A stretch of DNA of 6,248 bases, taken from assembly GCA_030539595.1 (NCBI GenBank), contig JAUNXW010000100.1:1-6248 (forward strand). The letters run 5' to 3'. The notes beneath the pieces were generated by a model. It had not been told where the DNA came from, made no database searches, and saw nothing but the letters and a program-made list of their open reading frames with translations. The stretch comes from Methanocorpusculum sp. (GTDB lineage Archaea > Halobacteriota > Methanomicrobia > Methanomicrobiales > Methanocorpusculaceae). Shown here one piece after another: positions 1 through 5,195 of this stretch (position 1 is the stretch's first letter; every line of letters begins with the position of its first letter). The position numbers were made by a program, and so were the translations under genes.

Positions 1-1042
1 TGCTGTACATAATTTCTTTGTTTGCAGCGGAAAGAGCCGCAGCAGGCATTTTTAAGTAGCGAGCGCTTGTACTCAGGATTGTTTTTGCCCGCATCATAAG
101 AAGAGCCGCTGGAATACTTTTTCCTGAGACGTCAGCGATAAGAATTCCGTATTTTTCATTGTCAACTTTGAACACATCATAGAAGTCGCCGCCTATTTCG
201 CGGTATGAACTTATGTATGCGGATACTTCCGCGTAGGGAATTTCTTTCAGCGATGATTCTTTCGGCAGGATTTCAGTCTGAAGAGTTTTTGCAATTTTCA
301 TTTCGTCATCTATTTCTATCATTTTTGCGGTTCTTTTGATGCTGTAGATGACAACTATATACATTACAACTATCAGGAGAATTACTGTGATTCTTGTTAC
401 TATCTGCGGGATAAGCAGGAAATCTCCGGGCTGTGTATTCCATAATGTGCATACGGCAAGATAGGACAGATAAGTGAAAACAGAGACAAACATGTATGTT
501 TTCATGTTTCCGCCGACATTTCTGATTAGTTCCCTGATATTTTTTGATATCCACGGCATTGCAATTACAAGAATTGCAGTCATAAACAAAATTAAAAATC
601 CGCTCTGCCCGAGAAAATAGATTGGATTGTAATAATCATTTTCGGGTATCAGAATTTTTATCAGGATTAAAGCTATGTCTGAACACGATAAGGTTATGAT
701 AACGTAGAAGGATGCGGCAAATATTTTTGAAGATACTGTTTCCGCATAAGTTTTAACAGCGGTTAAGAGGAAAAATACTGTAATAAGAATTACAATCATT
801 GTGTCTATGGTGTAGCCGAGTATGTCGAATGACGATTCCTGAACAAGCGGTTCAAGTACTCCGTGAAGGAGCATTAAGAGCGCGCAGGATAAAATGAGAA
901 GGATAAGACCTGTTATCCACATTAAAATTGTTTTGATGAATGACTTTTTTCGCGTGAGCGTTGTGTCGGTCATCACTGCTGTAAATATCCAGAATACGAT
1001 GATTATGCTGAGACTGCAGAGGATACTTGCAACACTATTCAT
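1..1042 (-). CDS. Multi-pass membrane protein with SpoIIE/RsbU-type PP2C phosphatase domain (C-terminus off window)
   Basis: The - strand is open from an ATG at 1042 to the left edge: 347 codons, C-terminus missing. Residues 1-235 are very hydrophobic, with about seven likely membrane segments (roughly 4-24, 37-60, 76-97, 105-131, 147-163, 182-200, 212-235). A basic/acidic helical linker (240-262) follows, containing LQTEILP, the motif that usually precedes RsbU-like phosphatase domains. The catalytic domain then begins with GGDFYDV (284-290) and ADVSGKSIPAALLMM (303-317). Asp286 and Asp304 occupy the places of the first two metal-binding aspartates of the SpoIIE family. Family members are Mn/Mg-dependent serine/threonine phosphatases that usually dephosphorylate STAS-domain anti-sigma antagonists; the membrane part here presumably senses a signal. 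No clear Shine-Dalgarno precedes the ATG, so a leaderless transcript or a different start is possible. The gene diverges from the ech operon. The phosphatase call is firm; target and signal are unknown. Confidence 0.88.
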   Translation of the reverse strand, partial: MNSVASILCSLSIIIVFWIFTAVMTDTTLTRKKSFIKTILMWITGLILLILSCALLMLLHGVLEPLVQESSFDILGYTIDTMIVILITVFFLLTAVKTYAETVSSKIFAASFYVIITLSCSDIALILIKILIPENDYYNPIYFLGQSGFLILFMTAILVIAMPWISKNIRELIRNVGGNMKTYMFVSVFTYLSYLAVCTLWNTQPGDFLLIPQIVTRITVILLIVVMYIVVIYSIKRTAKMIEIDDEMKIAKTLQTEILPKESSLKEIPYAEVSAYISSYREIGGDFYDVFKVDNEKYGILIADVSGKSIPAALLMMRAKTILSTSARYLKMPAAALSAANKEIMYS

Positions 1043-1074
1043 TATTTTACGATGATATATGATTGTATGCAAGT

Positions 1075-1105
1075 ATTATTAATAGTTATTCAGAGTAAGA
1101 ATCAA
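1075..1105 (-). promoter_or_regulatory. Possible promoter of the phosphatase gene
   Basis: Read on the - strand, TTGATT (1105-1100) is followed after about 15 bases by TATTAATAAT (1084-1075). The second element sits about 35-40 bases before the ATG at 1042. It could be a weak bacterial -35/-10 pair or an AT-rich archaeal TATA box serving a short or leaderless transcript. The surrounding region is AT-rich, so a chance match is quite possible. Confidence 0.2.
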
Positions 1106-1118
1106 AATTTTATTTTAA

Positions 1119-1400
1119 TGTGCCGGTAAACAAATCTGCTTTGTCTTAGACGATGCAGGAAGAATGATTCTTTAAGGCGGTGAATTTGATTCAGCTGCCG
1201 CTGAAATCTCAATTAATCTGTTGAATGAGGTTTATTTAAAATACGAATATATTTTTCCTATTCGTGAGGTTATTTTGGATGAGGAGAAATTGCTGACACC
1301 TAATGAATCGTTTTATAGAGAAGTGGGAGGAACTACTCTCAAAAATAAAAAAAACAGTGCGCGAAATATTTCCGCAATTATTATTTATAAGCCTCTATGA
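1119..1400 (+). pseudogene. Remnant of an MNT-type nucleotidyltransferase (C-terminal half, internal TAA)
   Basis: One + frame reads AGKQICFVLDDAGRMIL (1122-1172), a TAA at 1173-1175, then 74 further codons to TGA at 1398-1400. The second part includes EISINLLNEVYLKYEYIFPI and, a few residues on, EEKLLTPNESFYREVGG. This resembles the C-terminal part of small MNT-family nucleotidyltransferases (NTP_transf_2; MntA/HI0074-like), where a helix ending in 'LKY' leads to a strand like 'xISPIVV', then an acidic stretch and 'SPFYRNVxxEG'. The catalytic GSxxxG...SDxD segment, which should lie upstream, is absent: the same frame has a stop at 1116-1118 and the DNA before it contains no such motif. No ATG start with an RBS exists in the open part. 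The loss of the N-terminus and the internal stop argue for a decayed gene. The last ~20 codons (lysine-rich, then IIIYKPL) may be noise. The family call rests on remembered motif pattern only. Confidence 0.42.
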
Positions 1401-1408
1401 TTTCAAAA

Positions 1409-1430
1409 ATACTTCTGTCAAACAGAGTAT
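1409..1430. repeat. Palindromic element, copy 1
   Basis: The arms TCTGT (1414-1418) and ACAGA (1422-1426) pair perfectly around CAA. The outer bases ATAC (1409-1412) and GTAT (1427-1430) extend the stem to nine pairs with one bulged T at 1413. The element shares TTCTGnnAAACAGAnTA with a second copy exactly 50 bases downstream. It lies just after the stop of the nucleotidyltransferase remnant but has no T-run, so it is a poor terminator. A protein-binding site upstream of echA is the alternative reading. Confidence 0.5.
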
Positions 1431-1460
1431 GGATAAAATACAGCCTTTTCTGTCTTTATA

Positions 1461-1479
1461 ATTTCTGCTAAACAGAATA
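1461..1479. repeat. Palindromic element, copy 2
   Basis: The arms TTCTG (1463-1467) and CAGAA (1473-1477) are perfect inverted repeats around CTAAA. Compared with copy 1, the 17 bases TTCTGnnAAACAGAnTA differ only at the two central bases and at one base near the right end. The AAACAGA cores start at 1420 and 1470. This copy lies about 40 bases before the TTTATAAT promoter-like element and about 85 bases before the annotated echA start, a usual place for an activator or repressor site. Confidence 0.5.
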
Positions 1480-1518
1480 CTCTCTGGTATCCTTCAATAA
1501 TTTTTAACGTTCGGATGA

Positions 1519-1526
1519 TTTATAAT
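1519..1526 (+). promoter_or_regulatory. Promoter-like element of the ech operon
   Basis: TTTATAAT lies 37-44 bases before the ATG at 1563. It contains TATAAT (1521-1526), a perfect bacterial -10, and also matches an archaeal TATA box (TTTATAA, 1519-1525). No good TTGACA-like -35 stands 16-18 bases upstream, which would be unremarkable for an archaeal promoter or an activated bacterial one. An archaeal start site about 25 bases downstream would fall near 1550. That gives a very short leader to ATG 1563 or about 40 bases to the alternative ATG at 1590. Confidence 0.4.
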
Positions 1527-1562
1527 TTCAGACTAACCAATCAGCACAATTAATAATGTTAG

Positions 1563-3518
1563 ATGTCCATACTTTCAACAAGTGATACAATGTACACGCC
1601 GGAATTTATCTCCATAATGGTACTTATGCTTGTGCCGGTGTTTGCCGCTGTGCTTCTCGCACTCTTCAAACCCGACATTATCAGAAATATCGTTGCGGGA
1701 GCTGCTTCAGCTGTGATAATTATTACATCAGTATTCCTTGCATTTACTGCATGGAATACAAACAAAAACATCACACTGCTGAATGCAGATTGGATTGGGA
1801 CGTTGCTCTTCGTAATTGAAGCTGCCATAGCGCTCATCATCCTGTTCCTCGCATTCAAATACAAAAAGCCTCTGGCAATAATCCTTGCCTTGGTTCAGGC
1901 AGGGCTTCTGCTGTTCCTTGAATTCTCGGGGCTTGTCGGAAACTACACGGGAGCAACAATAGTTCTTACAAATCTCTCACTGATAATGGTTTTAATTATC
2001 GGTGTTATAGGAACACTCGTTTGTGTATACGCTCTCGGATACATGAAAGATTACCACGAACATCAGAAAGATGTTCCGGTGCGCAAACGCTACTTCTTTG
2101 CGTTGATGTTCCTCTTCCTTGCGGCAATGTTTGGAATTGTGGTCTCAAACAATCTTATGTGGCTGCTTGCATTCTGGGAAGTAACAACGCTTTGCTCATT
2201 CCTTTTAATTGGATACTCCAAGACCGAAGAAGCGGTAAACAATTCGTTCAGAGCAGTCTGGATGAATATGATTGGAGGAATCTGCTTTACCGCAGCTCTC
2301 ATTTATATTCTTACAATTAGCTCCGACCTGATATCAATTACAAATCTTCTCGGATACGGAAATGTCGCGGCTCTGACAATTCCTTTAGCGCTTATAGCTG
2401 TTGCGGGACTTACCAAAGCTGCGCAGATGCCGTTTTCAACATGGCTTACAGGTGCAATGGTTGCACCGACACCTGTTTCGGCACTTCTTCATTCATCGAC
2501 GATGGTTAAAGCGGGTGTTTACTTACTTGTAGTATTTGCTCCGCTGTTCTCGCAGACCTGGGTTGGAATTGCTCTTGCACTTGTAGGAATGTTTACATTT
2601 GTTGCAACATCCGTTCTTGCCATTTCTCAGAGCAACGCAAAGAAGGTCTTAGCTTACTCAACAATTGCCAACCTCGGCTTAATCACAGCCTGTGCGGGTA
2701 TTGGAACACCCGGAGCGGTTATGGCTGCAATTCTTCTGATAATCTTCCACGCGGCTGCAAAAGGACTTCTCTTCCTCTGCGTCGGAGCGGTTGAACACAA
2801 AATAGGAAGCCGCGACATTGAAGACATGGACGGACTTTTAGTAAGACTTCCGCTTCTTGCGACAATGATGGTTATTGGAATTGCCGGAATGTATCTCGCT
2901 CCGTTTGGAATGTTAATCTCCAAATGGGCTGCGCTTGAAGCATTTATTACAGCGCCTGCTGGATTCATCTTTGTTATTCTGCTTGCGTTTGGAAGCGCGT
3001 TTACAATATTCTTCTGGACAAAATGGCTTGGCAAACTCTTCATGAGAATGGGTAAACCGCAGGCACCCGCTGTAAAATTACATATCTCTGAAAAACTTTC
3101 AGTAATAATTATCGGAGCTCTCGCGGTTTTAGCCTGCGTAAGTTTCCCAACAATAATAAAATACGGAATCAACCCGTATCTGAAAGAAATTTTTGGAATA
3201 ATTCCCGGAGCTGAATTACTTTCATCGGACACACTTATAATGTGCGGAATTATGTTTGCAATCCTTGCGGTTCTTGTAATTGCTGCTGCATTCGGCTCAA
3301 AATCAGGCAAAGAGATTAAGCCGTACTTAAACGGCAGAGCTGTTGATTCAGACGGAAAATTCCTGGGTTCACTCGGTGTATACAAAGAAGCAAAAACATC
3401 CAACTACTATCTTGAAGATTACTGCGGAGAAAAATCCATTCTCAAACCTTCGTGGCTGATTTCAATAATTCTTATCGCGGCAATGTTTGTGCTTGCGTTT
3501 ATGGGGGTAATGTTATGA
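1563..3518 (+). CDS. echA: Ech hydrogenase subunit EchA (NuoL/ND5-like proton-translocating membrane subunit)
   Basis: This 651-residue, strongly hydrophobic protein belongs to the antiporter-like NuoL/MrpA family and has about the length known for EchA. It forms the large membrane subunit proposed to move H+ or Na+ when the complex transfers electrons. Visible hallmarks include LLAFWEVTTLCSFLLIGY (201-218) with the conserved membrane glutamate Glu206, and GLTKAAQMPFSTWL (282-295) with Lys285. ALLHSSTMVKAGVYLL (307-322) carries His310 and Lys316, and FHAAAKGLLFL (395-405) adds His396 and Lys400. A later lysine, Lys454, lies in GMLISKWAA. Near the C-terminus a polar stretch (about 580-628) precedes a last membrane helix (630-650). 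The start is uncertain: ATG 1563 has no Shine-Dalgarno, whereas in-frame ATG 1590 (MYTPEF...) follows AAGTGAT closely and would shorten the protein by nine residues. The gene leads the operon and overlaps echB by ATGA. Confidence 0.93.
   Translation: MSILSTSDTMYTPEFISIMVLMLVPVFAAVLLALFKPDIIRNIVAGAASAVIIITSVFLAFTAWNTNKNITLLNADWIGTLLFVIEAAIALIILFLAFKYKKPLAIILALVQAGLLLFLEFSGLVGNYTGATIVLTNLSLIMVLIIGVIGTLVCVYALGYMKDYHEHQKDVPVRKRYFFALMFLFLAAMFGIVVSNNLMWLLAFWEVTTLCSFLLIGYSKTEEAVNNSFRAVWMNMIGGICFTAALIYILTISSDLISITNLLGYGNVAALTIPLALIAVAGLTKAAQMPFSTWLTGAMVAPTPVSALLHSSTMVKAGVYLLVVFAPLFSQTWVGIALALVGMFTFVATSVLAISQSNAKKVLAYSTIANLGLITACAGIGTPGAVMAAILLIIFHAAAKGLLFLCVGAVEHKIGSRDIEDMDGLLVRLPLLATMMVIGIAGMYLAPFGMLISKWAALEAFITAPAGFIFVILLAFGSAFTIFFWTKWLGKLFMRMGKPQAPAVKLHISEKLSVIIIGALAVLACVSFPTIIKYGINPYLKEIFGIIPGAELLSSDTLIMCGIMFAILAVLVIAAAFGSKSGKEIKPYLNGRAVDSDGKFLGSLGVYKEAKTSNYYLEDYCGEKSILKPSWLISIILIAAMFVLAFMGVML
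3503..3508 (+). promoter_or_regulatory. Ribosome binding site of echB
   Basis: GGGGGT lies inside the last codons of echA and ends six bases before the ATG at 3515. It favours 3515 (or the adjacent ATG at 3518) over an in-frame ATG at 3452, which would add 21 residues that do not look like the family's N-terminus. Confidence 0.55.
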
Positions 3519-4390
3519 TGGAAATTATAATGCCCATAATCGGTGCTGTCGTATTTTTAATACTCGCGCCTTTCCTTGGAGGATTATTGGCAGGAGTCGA
3601 CAGAATTCTGACTGCGAGAATGCAGAGCAGAGTAGGTCCGCCAATCTTACAGCCGTTTTATGATATCGGAAAACTATGGCATAAAGAGAAGGCGTTCTCA
3701 AATCCTGTTGAAATAATATTCACAACAGCGTTCTTAGTTCTCACAGCATTTTCCGGCGCAATATTATTTGCCGGAAACAATATTCTGCTGGTTGTATTCT
3801 GTCTTGCACTTGCCGATACGTTCTTAATTCTGGCGGCGTATGCAGCAAACGCTCCTTACTCACACGTCGGAGCAGTAAGAGAATTAATCAGCACAATGGC
3901 TGCAGAACCTGTTCTTATGCTTCTTGCGGCAGGATTTTTTATGGTCACCGGAAGCTTCATGGTTAAAGATATTCTCACAACATCTGTTCCGGCAATAATT
4001 TATCTTCCCGGAATTTTCCTGGCCCTCTTTGCCGTGCTGACGTTAAAACTCAGGAAGTCGCCGTTTGATATTTCGACATCGCATCACGCTCATCAGGAAC
4101 TTGTAAAAGGAGTTACCGCATCTTTGTCAGGAAAAAGTCTTGCAAAAGTTGAAATTGCACACTGGTATGAGACAATTCTTTTCCTTGCGATGATGTTTTT
4201 ATTCTTCTCGGGACAGCCTGTAATTGCCGCGGTGGTCATAATAATTGCCTACCTGCTTGAAATTGTAATAGATAACGTCTTCCCTCGTATCACATGGAAG
4301 ATGACCGTAAAAACAATCTGGACAATCACAATAATTCTCGGCGTGATTAACATCTGTATAATTGCAATATTTGGAGGTATGTTCTTATGA
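3515..4390 (+). CDS. echB: Ech hydrogenase subunit EchB (NuoH/ND1-like membrane subunit)
   Basis: This 291-residue multi-pass protein is the NuoH/ND1 homologue that joins the membrane arm to the hydrogenase module. The family signature RMQSRVGPP (35-43) is followed by LQPFYDIGKL (45-54), the cytoplasmic loop that contacts the peripheral arm. AVRELISTMAAEPVLML (120-136) corresponds to the conserved NuoH segment with acidic residues implicated in coupling. KSPFDISTSHHAHQELVKG (181-199) matches the second conserved loop. Hydrophobic helices cover most of the rest, ending with IAIFGGMFL. The start at 3515 overlaps the echA stop by ATGA and has a GGGGGT site; a second ATG follows immediately at 3518 and cannot be excluded. 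The stop overlaps the echC start by ATGA, so synthesis is probably coupled on both sides. The length is normal and nothing is missing. Confidence 0.94.
   Translation: MMEIIMPIIGAVVFLILAPFLGGLLAGVDRILTARMQSRVGPPILQPFYDIGKLWHKEKAFSNPVEIIFTTAFLVLTAFSGAILFAGNNILLVVFCLALADTFLILAAYAANAPYSHVGAVRELISTMAAEPVLMLLAAGFFMVTGSFMVKDILTTSVPAIIYLPGIFLALFAVLTLKLRKSPFDISTSHHAHQELVKGVTASLSGKSLAKVEIAHWYETILFLAMMFLFFSGQPVIAAVVIIIAYLLEIVIDNVFPRITWKMTVKTIWTITIILGVINICIIAIFGGMFL
4373..4378 (+). promoter_or_regulatory. Ribosome binding site of echC
   Basis: GGAGGT lies within the 3' end of echB, eight bases before the echC ATG at 4387. It is a full-strength site and supports independent initiation at echC as well as coupling through the ATGA overlap. 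Confidence 0.75.
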
Positions 4391-4821
4391 GTTCATCAGG
4401 CAAATCACCTTGGCTTCTGCACTATAACGCATCAAGCTGCAATGGATGCGATATAGAAATTCTGGCAGCGCTTACACCTCTTTACGATGTTGAGCGCTTT
4501 GGAATTATCAACACTGGAAACCCCGCACACGCAGATATTTTTGTTGTTACGGGAAGTGTTAATGAGCAGAACAAAGTTGTTCTGAAAAATCTTTACGACC
4601 AAATCCCTGAGCCAAAGGTTGTAATGGCTGTTGGAATCTGTGCTTCAAGCGGCGGAGTTTTCCGTGACTGCTACAACGTCTCAGGAGGAGTGGATACAAT
4701 AATTCCTGTCGATGTTTATGTTCCCGGCTGTTCTGTCAGACCTGAAGCTCTTATTGAAGGAGTTGTGAAAGCCATAGGAGTTCTTGAAGAGAAGCGTGCG
4801 AAACAGGAGGAAAAGAAATGA
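4387..4821 (+). CDS. echC: Ech hydrogenase small subunit EchC (NuoB/PSST-like, proximal 4Fe-4S cluster)
   Basis: This 144-residue soluble protein is the small subunit of the NiFe module, homologous to NuoB. It holds the proximal 4Fe-4S cluster that passes electrons to or from the active site in EchE. The four expected ligands are visible: Cys18 and Cys21 in SSCNGCDIE, Cys85 in GICASSGG and Cys115 in VPGCSVRPE. The CxxC arrangement at the first pair is the hydrogenase-type spacing, unlike the adjacent CC of NuoB proper. There is no twin-arginine signal, as expected for a cytoplasm-facing group 4 enzyme. The short length, lacking the extra cluster domain of periplasmic uptake enzymes, fits EchC. 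The tail is rich in Lys and Glu, and its codons contain the GGAGG used by echD. An ATGA overlap connects each end to its neighbour. Confidence 0.95.
   Translation: MSSSGKSPWLLHYNASSCNGCDIEILAALTPLYDVERFGIINTGNPAHADIFVVTGSVNEQNKVVLKNLYDQIPEPKVVMAVGICASSGGVFRDCYNVSGGVDTIIPVDVYVPGCSVRPEALIEGVVKAIGVLEEKRAKQEEKK
4806..4810 (+). promoter_or_regulatory. Ribosome binding site of echD
   Basis: GGAGG lies seven bases before the echD ATG at 4818, inside the final Gln-Glu-Glu-Lys-Lys codons of echC. Confidence 0.75.
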
Positions 4822-5195
4822 ACGTCAATTCAATAACCAAGGCTGATGTCGCAAAGACAGCTGCCGATATGAAGAATCAGGGTTACCGTCTTGTGGTTGT
4901 GACCTGCACTCCCGCAGCTGAAGGCTATGATATAACCTATTCATACGACAAGGAAGGTGAACTGAAGCATTACAGAATCAACGTTTCCGAATCTGATAAA
5001 ATTGATTCTATAGGTAAATCATACGGCGGCGCATTCGTTTATGAAAACGAAATCCATGACCTTTACGGATTTACATTTGAAGGTATGACACTTGACTTCA
5101 AAGGAACATTCATCAGAACATCAATTCCTTTCCCGTTCAAAAAACAGGCGGCAGAACCGACTGTTACAAAAGTTAAGAAGGAGGAGCAAAAATGA
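4818..5195 (+). CDS. echD: Ech hydrogenase subunit EchD (NuoC/30 kDa-like)
   Basis: This 125-residue soluble protein corresponds to the NuoC (30 kDa) subunit, a structural partner of the large subunit with no cofactor of its own. The diagnostic segment is GGAFVYENEIHDLYGFTFEG (70-89), equivalent to the NuoC motif 'ERExxDxFGxxFxGH'. Before it comes an alternating strand region (YRLVVVTCTPAAEGYDITYSY, about 23-43) typical of the family fold. The protein is short compared with full NuoC, as is usual for EchD. Its last ~16 residues are rich in Lys and Glu and look disordered. Sequence conservation in this family is low, so the call also leans on position between echC and echE. Both ends overlap the neighbours by ATGA. 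Confidence 0.9.
   Translation: MNVNSITKADVAKTAADMKNQGYRLVVVTCTPAAEGYDITYSYDKEGELKHYRINVSESDKIDSIGKSYGGAFVYENEIHDLYGFTFEGMTLDFKGTFIRTSIPFPFKKQAAEPTVTKVKKEEQK
5180..5184 (+). promoter_or_regulatory. Ribosome binding site of echE
   Basis: GGAGG lies seven bases before the echE ATG at 5192, within the Lys-Lys-Glu-Glu-Gln-Lys codons that end echD. It fixes the start of echE at MTEKRTVIPFGPQHP. Confidence 0.75.

Larger units (their letters stand above)
1043..1562. other. Intergenic spacer between divergent genes
   Basis: This 520-base AT-rich spacer separates the start of the phosphatase gene from the start of echA. It contains a decayed nucleotidyltransferase-like reading frame (about 1119-1400), two related palindromes (1409-1430 and 1461-1479) and a promoter-like element at 1519-1526. 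I see no tRNA, CRISPR array, transposase or strong T-tailed intrinsic terminator in it. Its length is notable, because the genes to the right overlap by 4 bases at every junction. Confidence 0.8.

Noticed and set aside
306..554. 82-codon open frame on the - strand
   Set aside because: It overlaps the phosphatase gene in another frame on the same strand. The phosphatase frame shows membrane segments and catalytic motifs, and this one shows none.
1130..1144. Short palindrome ACAAA-TCTGC-TTTGT
   Set aside because: Five-base arms in AT-rich DNA with no second copy or T-run; expected by chance.
1363..1372. Perfect 10-base palindrome GAAATATTTC
   Set aside because: Low-complexity AT palindrome inside the remnant frame, with no repeat elsewhere in the spacer.
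2021..2320. 99-codon open frame on the + strand
   Set aside because: It sits inside echA in another frame across conserved EchA motifs, and its product looks random.
2654..3403. 249-codon open frame on the - strand
   Set aside because: It lies wholly antisense to echA, which has clear NuoL-family motifs throughout. The product is low in recognisable features and has no ribosome site; it is a codon-bias shadow.
3452..3514. N-terminal extension of EchB from ATG 3452
   Set aside because: It would overlap echA by 67 bases and add a polar, cysteine-containing stretch foreign to NuoH proteins. GGGGGT before ATG 3515 and the ATGA overlap favour the shorter form.
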